A stretch of 40,107 nucleotides of DNA from an uncultured Ruminococcus sp. (GTDB taxonomy: Bacteria > Bacillota > Clostridia > Oscillospirales > CAG-272). Shown in pieces: positions 25,154 to 32,963 of this stretch. Below the pieces are notes generated by a model. That model was not told where the DNA came from. It searched no databases and was given only the letters and a program-made list of their open reading frames with translations. The DNA is taken from positions 1 to 40,107 of the forward strand of contig CACZNC010000029.1 in NCBI GenBank assembly GCA_902782445.1, in the 5' to 3' direction. A program made the position numbers and the translations under genes. Numbering within the stretch: position 1 is the first letter of the stretch; the number at the start of each line of letters is the position of its first letter.

Positions 25154-25870
25154 TCAGCCGCCGAGCTCCTCGAAGGTCTTGTTCATCCTGTCGATCGACT
25201 TTCTGAGAGGTTTCAGCCGCTTTTCCATAAAGGAGATCACTTCTCCCGGCTGTGTTTTGTTGAGCAGGAATATGAAGTCGGTAAACGTGGACATCGAACA
25301 GCTGCACGCATACCCGATATCGACATACTGCACGTCGCGGATGATCCGGAACATATCCGCGTCGTCGGGGGCGTCCGAGAGCTTGCTGCCGAGAACGACT
25401 TCCCAGACGAGCGGGACGACTGTATTGTAATTGTAACAGCTCATGGCGCTGACGAGAGTTCCCGTTATATCGGCGTTTTTCGAGGTGAGAGGGATCCCCC
25501 AGTAGAGGTCGTAGCCCGCGCCCGAATAATCCTGCTGATTCTCGTCGTATTTCGGGAAGGGGAGGACGCCGTAGGTTATATCAGAAGATCGGACCTTTGT
25601 GGAGAGAACTCTTCCTTCGAGGAAGCAGAACAGGCTGTGCCCCCGGACGAACGTGTCCGCGCCTCCTTCGTTGCTGGCGCCGAGCTTGCTGTTCCCGTTT
25701 TCCATCAGTTTGGCGTATTTCTCCATCACGCTGATGATCCGGTCGTTGTCGGCCACGAAATCGAGCCAGCCCTCCGCGTCTTTCCCGATGGTCGTTCCGC
25801 CGAGGTTGCACTGGACGCAGAGCTCGGAATAGTACTGCGTGAGGAAGCCGTACTGATCGTCCTCGGTCAT
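25154..25870 (-). pseudogene. extracellular solute-binding protein, C-terminal fragment
   Basis: About 238 residues of the same family as 38416: LPFPKYDENQQDY in the middle and FRIIRDVQYVDIGYACS near the end. There is no signal peptide, lipobox or first half; the fragment abuts the end of the 25867 gene, and its ATG lies in what should be the middle of the protein. A few bases overlap the upstream stop, so it may be translated by coupling but could not be exported. Confidence 0.7.
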
Positions 25871-27768
25871 CCTGCCGTTTCCGTTGGACTTTCCTTATCT
25901 TCCCGCCTGCGCATCCATTCCGCCGTATTCCAGCAGAAGGCTTCGGGCCATGCGACAAGCCATTCGTTGTATACTCCGGGAGCCCGTTCGTCTCCCCAGT
26001 GGCAGTGGAAATACGCCTCGTTCTGCGCGCCTGCCTGGCGCTGTCTTCCGTGGATGACCTTACCCTCCGCAGGCGCAATGTTCTGGATGGCGTTTGCCCA
26101 GAGCAGATCCGCCCGGAGGTGCCAGTGCCGGTCTCCCGTGATCTCCCCGAGCCGCTTCACATAAGGCACCATCAGGGCTCCCCAGAGGTCGATGTGGTGG
26201 TGCTGGGCGGAGACGGTCGTGCCTCCCAGCGTCCGGTAGCCGTACTGCCCGAAATCGCTGTCCGGGCTGTTCACCGTGTCGTGATGGAACATCCAGGAGC
26301 AGAAATACCACCCCGCCATCTTCGCGCACAGCAGCCATTCTTCGGTCCCGTCGATGTCGTACAGATCCATCGCGCCGGCAAGCAGGGAGCCGGAGGTCTC
26401 CTTGTCGATGCAGCAGGTATCCAACGCGCCGGCCGTACACTTGAAATATGCCAGATCCCGGTCCTGGTAAAAACGGCAGGCACGCCGGGCGGCTTCCATA
26501 TAGCGCGTTTCTCCCGTCACGCCGTACAGCGCGGTCAGGCCGGGGATGAGGTAGGCTCCGATGGTTCCCGACGGATCGGCGCATTCTCCCGTTTCCGTGT
26601 TCCAGGCCTTGCCGAATCCCCATTCCTCCGACCAGTGAGAACATAAGAAATCCGCGATCCCGCGCGAGGCTTTCAGCCAGTCGGGATGTTCTTCCCCGCG
26701 GTCATGGAGGAATTTCCATGCTTTGGCGAGCTCGCATACCGCGAACCCGAGGTTGCAGGTGTCCTCGACAGGACTTCCGCCGGTCACGATCCGGTCGTAG
26801 TGCGTGCGGATCAGTCCGGTCGGCGCGACTGCCTCGTGACTGTACGCGTCGAGAACCTCCCTGCCAATGGTTGCGAGCCCTGCGTCCCCGATCTCCGTAC
26901 CGCGTTCGATCATCAGTCTGGCATATATGCCGTTCTGTCCGCACCAGCCGAATTCGCTGCCCCATGCCTGAGAGAATCCGTTATTCTCGTTTGGGGAGCA
27001 TCCGATGCAGAACAGGCGCCGTCCGCCCACATCCCGCAGGAGCGTTTTTGCGAAGGAGCAGCAGAGCGCGGGGATCTCCTCCGGCGTATAGCGGGGCGGA
27101 AAGGGCCCGGCGAGCAGATCCAACGCCGCATCCTCCGCGTTCGCCGTCCCGTAGTTCGGAAGGACGGGCCTTCCCCAAAGCAGAAACACCGACGCGGTGA
27201 AGGTCCCTCCCGCCGGGATCGTCACGAAATCCTCGTGCGGCTCGCCGTACCGGTCCCGCCCGACGTATGTCTTCGGCTCCTCGATCTCCGGCCAGAGGAT
27301 CCGGTGGAGCATCGTCCCGTCCGGCAGCCGTTCCATAGAGCAGGAGGACAGGTGCGAGGCATCGTCTTCCACGGACGCAAAAAGAGCGAAAAACGTCGAT
27401 TCGTTTTCACTGACGGTGCAGGAGGGGATGGCAGTCCGCCGGTCGTCGAATACCCAGGGCTCGCCTTCACAGGCAAATCCTTTGGGCTCGTTGCCGTGTC
27501 CCCATTCGTTGCCGTTGTAGCTGATGCCGGGGATCACCCAGTGGGTCGGGACAAAAGTCGTCCGAACCCGGATTTCCGGCTGACAGACAAGGGGAGTGCC
27601 GGAGAGAGTGCTCCACCGGCAGACGAGCTTTTCTGCCCCCTCCCTGACGGGTACCGCTTCGATCTCCAGACGAACCGTGCCGTTCGAGAAGGTATTCTCC
27701 CTCTCCCCGATGAGTTCATGCGTTTCGTTCCCGTACCGGCATACGGGATTCATAAATTCATAGTTCAT
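25867..27768 (-). CDS. six-hairpin (alpha/alpha6-barrel) glycosidase-like protein
   Basis: A 633-residue protein. The first 220 residues are beta-rich (VCRWSTLSGTPLVCQPEIRV, PGISYNGNEW), and from about 230 a helical toroid begins (AKTLLRDVGG, NGIYARLMIERG, EVLDAYSHEA, LAKAWKFLHDRG, YLIPGLTALYGVTGETRYME, AGAMDLYDIDGTEEWLLC, LWGALMVPYVKRLGEITGD). Asp/Glu and Trp/His dense loops (HHHIDLWG, GWYFCSWMF) line the likely active site. This is the architecture of GH127, GH105 and related unsaturated-uronyl or beta-arabinofuranosyl hydrolases; I cannot choose a family. The start at 27768 has no Shine-Dalgarno sequence but a good promoter lies about 150 bases upstream. Confidence 0.7.
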   Translation of the reverse strand: MNYEFMNPVCRYGNETHELIGERENTFSNGTVRLEIEAVPVREGAEKLVCRWSTLSGTPLVCQPEIRVRTTFVPTHWVIPGISYNGNEWGHGNEPKGFACEGEPWVFDDRRTAIPSCTVSENESTFFALFASVEDDASHLSSCSMERLPDGTMLHRILWPEIEEPKTYVGRDRYGEPHEDFVTIPAGGTFTASVFLLWGRPVLPNYGTANAEDAALDLLAGPFPPRYTPEEIPALCCSFAKTLLRDVGGRRLFCIGCSPNENNGFSQAWGSEFGWCGQNGIYARLMIERGTEIGDAGLATIGREVLDAYSHEAVAPTGLIRTHYDRIVTGGSPVEDTCNLGFAVCELAKAWKFLHDRGEEHPDWLKASRGIADFLCSHWSEEWGFGKAWNTETGECADPSGTIGAYLIPGLTALYGVTGETRYMEAARRACRFYQDRDLAYFKCTAGALDTCCIDKETSGSLLAGAMDLYDIDGTEEWLLCAKMAGWYFCSWMFHHDTVNSPDSDFGQYGYRTLGGTTVSAQHHHIDLWGALMVPYVKRLGEITGDRHWHLRADLLWANAIQNIAPAEGKVIHGRQRQAGAQNEAYFHCHWGDERAPGVYNEWLVAWPEAFCWNTAEWMRRREDKESPTETAG

Positions 27769-27916
27769 ATTGTCTCAGAATAATAATTTACAGGATGCTG
27801 TCCTGCGTCTCCCGGCTGTTTTTACGAGGATTTCCGTATGTATCTATTTGATTGCCTCGCCGATAAATGGAAACAATGCGATGATAAGGGTATTGCACCC
27901 CGACAAGTTCAACCGC

Positions 27917-27946
27917 ATTATACCATAGCGAGCGGGGGAATGTCAA
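27917..27946 (-). promoter_or_regulatory. sigma-A promoter of the six-hairpin protein gene
   Basis: Minus strand: -35 TTGACA (27946-27941), 18-base spacer, -10 TATAAT (27922-27917). The resulting leader of about 140 bases runs to the ATG at 27768 and includes a TATTATTATT tract but no ribosome binding site. Confidence 0.75.
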
Positions 27947-28038
27947 TAAGGCGCACCGACAAGCAGAAAAATGATACAATCCGCACGGCATTGGCAATGA
28001 TAACCGGAGGGGGGAGTTTCGATAGAGGAGGGTAAGTT

Positions 28039-28146
28039 GTGCCAGAAATTGGTGATCGCAACGGAGTACACATTGTCAGGTGTTTTTTTATCTTCAATGC
28101 TCCAAAGTACAAAAAAGAATCCGAAACGGACGGCATACCGGTCTAA
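28039..28146 (+). CDS. possible 35-residue open frame
   Basis: A GTG at 28039 with a strong ribosome binding site (GAGGAGGG) opens a frame beginning VPEIGDRNGVHIVRCFFIFN and ending at 28146. No family is recognisable. It may be the 5' stub of a deleted gene, like 5072, or chance. Confidence 0.25.
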   Translation: MPEIGDRNGVHIVRCFFIFNAPKYKKESETDGIPV

Positions 28147-28288
28147 CCTTTCCTTGCGTATCAAGGAGGCGCCGAATCCGTTCGATCGGATCCCGTGGAT
28201 AAAGAATCGGTTACACATTACTGCCGCAGTTCCGGGAATGACTCCCTCATCCGACGCCGATCCTTTCTCTTTGGAACCAACGATTCTG

Positions 28289-28479
28289 TAAAAAAGCCCG
28301 GGTTCCAATTACCCGACCGATTCAGTTTATATCGCTGGTTCTCTCCCGCCGGCGGTGTTTAAGATACAGTCGTATCCGACCACACAGTGCCAGTCGCGGG
28401 CAAGCAGGGGTCCGATTTGCCTAGCAGTGTTCATCCCGTTTTCGGGAGCTTAACTGATGGCAACTCGGCTCACCTACCT
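28289..28479 (-). ncRNA. stand-alone structured RNA, candidate raiA-type or undescribed
   Basis: A transcript of about 190 bases is bounded by a consensus promoter (28485-28513) and an intrinsic terminator (28290-28315). Its 5' part folds into one long interrupted hairpin (28468-28412): CCGA/TCGG, TTGCC/GGCAA, CAGT/ACTG, a purine-rich internal loop, then TCCCG-AAAA-CGGGA. Downstream, CCCGC (28400-28396) can pair with GCGGG (28349-28345), enclosing GTGT/ACAC and a perfect GATAC-GACT-GTATC hairpin (28376-28363). Short open frames here carry in-frame stops and no ribosome binding site. Size, setting and layout recall the raiA RNA of Clostridia, but I cannot confirm this by eye. It does not show the landmarks of 6S, tmRNA, SRP or RNase P RNA. 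Confidence 0.7.
28290..28315 (-). terminator. intrinsic terminator of the structured RNA
   Basis: Minus strand: CGGGT (28315-28311), seven-base loop, ACCCG (28303-28299), GGC, then six T (28295-28290). Confidence 0.7.
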
Positions 28480-28484
28480 CCAAC

Positions 28485-28513
28485 ATTCTATCATGCCCCG
28501 GCTTATTTGTCAA
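28485..28513 (-). promoter_or_regulatory. sigma-A promoter of the structured RNA
   Basis: Minus strand: perfect -35 TTGACA (28513-28508), 17-base spacer, -10 TAGAAT (28490-28485). It points into sequence with no ribosome binding site or long frame, which is the main reason to read the downstream region as an RNA gene. Confidence 0.75.
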
Positions 28514-28702
28514 GGCTGTATTTGACGGTGTAACAGAAATGCAATATTTGAAGTTTCTATTCAACTTCTTTCGTGAAAAAACGCGCCTTTGAGCCCCGAC
28601 GGTATTGTCAAGCGTATTCCCATTCACCGCCCGGGGTGGTCAAGCTGGAAAAACTCACACTGCCGGTATGGAAAAATCTGTCCGATTGATATGCCCGGTC
28701 TG
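28514..28702. other. gene-free spacer
   Basis: No gene is supported between the structured RNA promoter and the next promoter. A short frame (VVKLEKLTLPVWKNLSD) near 28635 is too short to call. Confidence 0.4.
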
Positions 28703-28731
28703 TTTACTTTTCGGTCCCGATGATGTATAAT
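28703..28731 (+). promoter_or_regulatory. sigma-A promoter of the ABC exporter operon
   Basis: -35 TTTACT (28703-28708), 17-base spacer, -10 TATAAT (28726-28731), about 110 bases before the start of the small membrane protein. Confidence 0.65.
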
Positions 28732-28839
28732 CGTCTCCGGGAACGCAAAGGGGGCGGGCGTATGAAGTTGATGCTGGCTGAAAACATCTGCCCTCATTCC
28801 GCATCCATGACAACAGAATTTGAAGAAGGAGAACCACAC

Positions 28840-29010
28840 ATGGAAGACGAGAAGAAAACCGTCGTGAAAAAGACTGTAAAATCCGGCGTCACCTTTGGCA
28901 GCGCCCTGGCCATGGTGATCAGCTATACCGCATGGCATTCCATCGGCTGGGCCATTTTCCACGGACTGCTCAGCTGGGCCTACGTGGTGTACTACATCAT
29001 CCGCTACTGA
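28840..29010 (+). CDS. small membrane protein paired with an ABC exporter
   Basis: A 56-residue protein: a charged N-terminus (MEDEKKTVVKKTVKSG) and two membrane helices (VTFGSALAMVISYTAWHSIG, WAIFHGLLSWAYVVYYIIRY). The ATG at 28840 follows AAGGAG; longer frames back to 28720 have no such site. The ABC exporter gene begins 24 bases later. It could be an accessory subunit or regulator of the exporter; no function is known to me. Confidence 0.75.
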   Translation: MEDEKKTVVKKTVKSGVTFGSALAMVISYTAWHSIGWAIFHGLLSWAYVVYYIIRY

Positions 29011-29034
29011 CGAGCTATGCGGGAGGGATATCCG

Positions 29035-30768
29035 ATGACGAAGAAAGAAATCAAGGCGCTGCGGCGTCCGTTCATCAGGGAACTGTTTCGGAACAACAAA
29101 TTCAATCTGGCCATGACCGTGATCGCTGCCCTGTTCGCCGCCGCTTCGGAACTGGTGTTCTCCTGGCTCATCAAGGAAGTCGCCGACCTGATCTCCGGAG
29201 AATGCCCCTACGGTTTCGGCACGCTCCTGATCGTCACGGGAGGCGCGTTTGCGCTGTACGGACTGGGATGGATCTTCGACAGGACATTCCTCTCCGAGTT
29301 CCGCGCGAAGGCCATGAGGCAGTACCGGGAATACGTCTTTGACCGGCTGATGGAAAAAGGCATCCAGGCCTTCTCCGGCGAAAACAGCTCCCTCTATATC
29401 TCCGCGCTTTCGAACGACGCGAACACGATCGAGACGGAGTTTATCGGGCGGCTGCAGAGCACGATACAGGTCGGCATCGCGTTTGTGGGCGCGCTGGGCC
29501 TCATGCTCTGGTGCAGCCCGCTCCTGACGCTGATCGCCGTCGGTTTCTCCCTGCTTCCCATCGCCGTCTCCGTAGTCCTCGGGAACAAGGCGGCAGCGGC
29601 GGAAAAGAACCTTTCCGATCAGAAAGAGAGCTATACCGGGATGCTGAAAGACGCGCTCACGGGCTTTTCTGTGATCAAGAGCTTCAAGGCGGAGGAAAGC
29701 ATCTCGAGACTGCACGATCACAGCAGCGGGAACGTAGCGGAGGCCGCGAAAAAACGCACGAAGGTGAACGTGCTGGTCAGCTATTCCTCCGGCCTTGCGG
29801 GAGCGATCCTGCAGTTCGGCGTGTTCTTTGTGGCCGCCGCGCTGGCACTCTCCGGCAGGGGGATCACAGCAGGCACCGCCATCGTGTTCGTTCAGCTTTT
29901 GAACTACGTGCTGGGGCCCATTCAGGCGTTCCCGACCTTCTTCGCCGGCATGATGGCTTCCTTCGGCCTGATCGACAAGCTGGCCCTGGCCCTCGACAAA
30001 AACATCCCCGACGAGGGCGGGCAGATCGCGCCGAAGCTCACCGGGGGAATCTCCGTAAAGGATCTTGCATTTGCCTACGAGGAAGGAAAGCCCGTGCTGC
30101 GGGATGTGGACATGGAGCTCTGCGCCGGCGGCTGCTACGCGCTGGTGGGAGGATCCGGCAGCGGAAAATCGACGATTCTGAATCTTCTGATGGCGTCCTC
30201 GAAAAACTATCGGGGCGAGATCCTCTATGACGGACGAGAGCTCAGAACCGTTTCCCCGGACTCGCTCTACGACCTTGTGTCCATGATCCAGCAGAACGTG
30301 TTTGTCTTCAACAGCACCATCCGCGACAACATCACCATGTTCTCCGAATTCCCGGAAGAGGAGATCGACCGCGCCGTGCGGCTGTCCGGGCTGAAAAAGC
30401 TCATCGACGAAAAGGGAAAGGATTATCTCTGCGGCGAGAACGGTTCCGGGCTCTCCGGCGGCGAGCGGCAGCGGATCTCCATCGCAAGAGCGCTGCTCCG
30501 CAAGACCCCGGTCCTCTTTGTGGACGAGGCGACGGCGTCCCTGGATGCGGAGACCTCCTTCGAGGTGCTGGACGCGATCCTGAAGCTGGATGGCTACACC
30601 CGCGTCATCGTCACCCACGATCTGGACGAGAATCTCCTCCGCCGCTGCACAGGGCTTTTCGCGCTGAAAAACGGCGCTGTTTCGGAACAGGGGACTTTCG
30701 ACGATCTCATGACGCGGAAGGGGTACTTCTACTCGCTCTTTACGGTCTCTCAGGAAGATGGGAAATAA
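29035..30768 (+). CDS. ABC exporter (fused permease and ATPase)
   Basis: A 577-residue half-transporter. Six membrane helices (about 25-45, 62-82, 142-160, 162-182, 248-270, 280-300) precede the ATPase: Walker A GGSGSGKST (372-380), Q-loop MIQQNVFVFN, signature LSGGERQRISIARALL, Walker B PVLFVDEATASLD and the H-loop VIVTHD. Type I exporters of this kind move lipids, peptides or drugs and work as dimers; a second half is not nearby, so a homodimer is likely. The start at 29035 follows GGAGGG; another ATG at 29017 has no site. It is co-transcribed with the 28840 gene. Confidence 0.92.
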   Translation: MTKKEIKALRRPFIRELFRNNKFNLAMTVIAALFAAASELVFSWLIKEVADLISGECPYGFGTLLIVTGGAFALYGLGWIFDRTFLSEFRAKAMRQYREYVFDRLMEKGIQAFSGENSSLYISALSNDANTIETEFIGRLQSTIQVGIAFVGALGLMLWCSPLLTLIAVGFSLLPIAVSVVLGNKAAAAEKNLSDQKESYTGMLKDALTGFSVIKSFKAEESISRLHDHSSGNVAEAAKKRTKVNVLVSYSSGLAGAILQFGVFFVAAALALSGRGITAGTAIVFVQLLNYVLGPIQAFPTFFAGMMASFGLIDKLALALDKNIPDEGGQIAPKLTGGISVKDLAFAYEEGKPVLRDVDMELCAGGCYALVGGSGSGKSTILNLLMASSKNYRGEILYDGRELRTVSPDSLYDLVSMIQQNVFVFNSTIRDNITMFSEFPEEEIDRAVRLSGLKKLIDEKGKDYLCGENGSGLSGGERQRISIARALLRKTPVLFVDEATASLDAETSFEVLDAILKLDGYTRVIVTHDLDENLLRRCTGLFALKNGAVSEQGTFDDLMTRKGYFYSLFTVSQEDGK

Positions 30769-30792
30769 AGCCCGGATCCCCCTGTCCGCAGT

Positions 30793-32034
30793 TTATTCTT
30801 CGGTATGCCATAACTCCGTGATAACGGCCTCGTCCCCCAGCCCGAAGGGACAGGCATCCGAAGGATCGTTCGCGCTGTAATAGCGGCGGAAGATGTGGGC
30901 GTTTCCTTCGCCGTCGACCGTGTACCGCAGGAACTCGTCTTCGGACACAGCATCCAGCCAGTCCGTGTCCGGGTCCTTCCAGACGGTCTCATATTCCTCC
31001 GTCAGACAGCGGCGGGAGGGCATTTCCAGGTGTCCGCCCTGGGACCGCGTGAAGCCGTACGCGGATCGGATAATCTTTGCCCTTTCCTCCCGGGAATGGA
31101 GCATGAGCCAGTCGATCTCGTCGTATCCCCATGCGTAATGGCTGTCGAGGGTCGGCACAGGCGCGTCGGGGCGGCGGCCGAAGTTGTCAAACTCCACGAG
31201 AAAGGGAAGGGATTCCGCTTCCCAGCCGGACGGGGTGACGCCTCCCTTTGAGCGTCCCCAGATGCTGTCGAGGTATCCGGCTTCCAGAATGCAGTCCATC
31301 GGCCGTTCGGGTATCTCTTTCAGCCGCAGAGGCCACGCGTTGTAGTCGAACAGGGAGACGCCGCCGACCGTGATCCCGTGGGTGTGCGCGTCGCAGAGCA
31401 CGAAGTGACGCCGCGCCCGCTTTTTTGCATAGGCTCTGACCCGGTCGAGCGTCTCTTTCCAGTACAGGAAGTTTTCGTCCTTTGCCCCGATCAGGTGGAC
31501 CTGACCGAAATGGAGCGCTTCAAATCCGTCGTCGATATAGCATCGAGCCCGGTAATAGATATACATCCGGGTCTCCAGCTGCCGGATGTCCTCCACGGAT
31601 CCGCCGTTTTTCCCCCAGTGGTTGACGAAGGTCCCGTCCGGGTAGAGCATGGCATCGTAGGAGAAATGCCGCTCTTCGGCATCGAGCCCGAATTCCTCGA
31701 ACACCCATGCGGGAACGGGAAGACTGTCGATGTACGGTTTCCATATACATTCGAAGATACATCCCTGCAGAATCATCTCCGGGTCCGCGCGGTGGATGAT
31801 CTCCGCCCGTTCGCGGGAGACCCTGCGGTGTTCTTCCTCGTCGGTGGAGCGCCAGATCAGGCCGCACCGCCCGATAAACTTCGCCCCTTCGGAGAGGAGC
31901 ATTCTGAGGTCGTCCTCAAAGGTCCGGCTCGGCGCGAGATTGTCGTAGGTCAGACCCGTGTGCGTCACGGCGCGGGACAGGTAGTTTTCCAAGACCTCCC
32001 GGGACATCGAGCCGTCAAAGGTATAGTTTTTCAT
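30793..32034 (-). CDS. conserved hypothetical protein, possibly a TIM-barrel enzyme
   Basis: A 413-residue protein. Alternating strand and helix segments (FIGRCGLIWRS, MILQGCIFECIW, RHFVLCDAHTHGITVGG, FLVEFDNFG, HYAWGYDEIDWLML) and His/Asp/Glu dense loops suggest a (beta/alpha)8 barrel, perhaps sugar-active, given its neighbours. No family motif is recognisable to me. No signal peptide. The ATG at 32034 follows GGAG, and a promoter lies 67 bases upstream. Convergent with the ABC exporter gene. Confidence 0.7.
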   Translation of the reverse strand: MKNYTFDGSMSREVLENYLSRAVTHTGLTYDNLAPSRTFEDDLRMLLSEGAKFIGRCGLIWRSTDEEEHRRVSRERAEIIHRADPEMILQGCIFECIWKPYIDSLPVPAWVFEEFGLDAEERHFSYDAMLYPDGTFVNHWGKNGGSVEDIRQLETRMYIYYRARCYIDDGFEALHFGQVHLIGAKDENFLYWKETLDRVRAYAKKRARRHFVLCDAHTHGITVGGVSLFDYNAWPLRLKEIPERPMDCILEAGYLDSIWGRSKGGVTPSGWEAESLPFLVEFDNFGRRPDAPVPTLDSHYAWGYDEIDWLMLHSREERAKIIRSAYGFTRSQGGHLEMPSRRCLTEEYETVWKDPDTDWLDAVSEDEFLRYTVDGEGNAHIFRRYYSANDPSDACPFGLGDEAVITELWHTEE

Positions 32035-32100
32035 CTTGTTTTCTCCGTTGAAATCGAAGTAACGGCCAAAAAGGGATGGGGACAGTTCAGGGCTGAAAAC

Positions 32101-32129
32101 AGTATAGCATTTTCCCGGGGGAGTGTCAA
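32101..32129 (-). promoter_or_regulatory. sigma-A promoter of the 30793-32034 gene
   Basis: Minus strand: -35 TTGACA (32129-32124), 17-base spacer, -10 TATACT (32106-32101). Confidence 0.75.
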
Positions 32130-32200
32130 GAGATACTGAGCTCCGGCCCGTCGTCCTCTGTCCTCTGTCATGACGGAGGATTTTTTCAAACAGGTGGGTG

Positions 32201-32229
32201 TTGACTTTCCCGCCCCTCTGCGGTATACT
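32201..32229 (+). promoter_or_regulatory. sigma-A promoter of the GH29 fragment
   Basis: -35 TTGACT (32201-32206), 17-base spacer, -10 TATACT (32224-32229). It still stands before the truncated GH29 gene at 32374 and may now drive the downstream GH35 gene. Confidence 0.65.
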
Positions 32230-32373
32230 GGATCCGGATCATACCGGGCGGTCAGTAATAACCCAGCAGGAGACCGGAACCGTCATGATCTTTCCGGTCG
32301 TCATAAAAAGCAGGATCCTTTGATCGGACTCCGGATACACCATCGGCATTTGAGCGGGAGGTGAAGTATAAAG

Positions 32374-32600
32374 ATGGTTACAGAGTATGAGAAGAGCTGC
32401 CGTTACGGCTTTTTTGTCCACTACGTCGCGTGCGGCGCCGTTTACAAAGACGGAACCAGACCGGCGGATATTCAGGAGGCGGCCGACCGCTTTGACGTGC
32501 CCGGATTCGTGCGGGATATCGCCGCCATGAAGGTGGATTATCTGATCTTCACGGCGTGGCATTTCCGGATGATGCCGCTTTATCCCAGCGCGGTGACGGA
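32374..32600 (+). pseudogene. alpha-L-fucosidase (GH29)-like, N-terminal fragment
   Basis: A promoter, a ribosome binding site (GGGAGGTG) and an ATG lead into YGFFVHYVACGAVYKDG, FDVPGFVRDIAAMKVDYLIF and TAWHFRMMPLYPS, the first strands of a GH29-type barrel (GFFVHWG and YxxxTxKHHDG-like positions). At about 32590-32610 the frame changes into unrelated sequence; the catalytic nucleophile region is absent. Confidence 0.6.
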
Positions 32601-32615
32601 AGCGGTCCGGCCGGA

Positions 32616-32809
32616 GACGATGCTTTCGATATCCAGGTCGCCGCGGACTATATTTCCTACGGAATGGCGGCGCAGGGAATGTTCATCGACATGTTTACGG
32701 TCGATCAGTTCAATTTTGACAAACCCTTTATTAGAAAGGGAGCAAACTGGCGCAGAAGATGCTGGACAGGTTGGTAGCATCCTATGAAAAACTGAAAGAC
32801 GGAGAATGA
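32616..32809 (+). pseudogene. unassigned gene C-terminal fragment, frameshifted
   Basis: A second frame reads VAADYISYGMAAQGMFIDMF, TVDQFNFDKPFIRKG, then (after one base lost near 32738-32740) SKLAQKMLDRLVASYEKLKD to the TGA at 32807. The closing helix resembles those of flavodoxin-fold reductases, but I do not assign it. It is joined directly to the GH29 fragment. Confidence 0.45.
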
Positions 32810-32963
32810 CGCGGCAGGGCCGAACAACAGCCGGTCCGGTGAGCCGGTTCGGGTATTCGGTTTTGCTTTCGGGGGTCTCTGTGCCATAGTGATTTCGCCG
32901 GCTGAAATACCGCGAGGTGAGCGGGCTGATTCCGGACAGAAATGAGGAAAACGGGAGTTTGAA

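Noticed and set aside
25101..26164. Long plus-strand frame continuing from the phosphoesterase fragment
   Set aside because: Antisense to the solute-binding and six-hairpin genes, which have the family motifs; only the first 60 or so residues (24902-25090) are real.
27943..28433. Short minus-strand frames with protein-like strings in and below the structured RNA
   Set aside because: They carry in-frame stops, no ribosome binding site, and coincide with strongly paired RNA segments.
28289..28479. 6S, tmRNA, SRP or RNase P RNA as identity of the structured RNA
   Set aside because: No rod-like closing pairing of 5' and 3' ends (6S), no tRNA-like end (tmRNA), no SRP tetraloop motif and no RNase P core motif were seen.
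28624..30618. 664-residue frame on the minus strand
   Set aside because: Shadow of the ABC exporter gene, which has all Walker and signature motifs.
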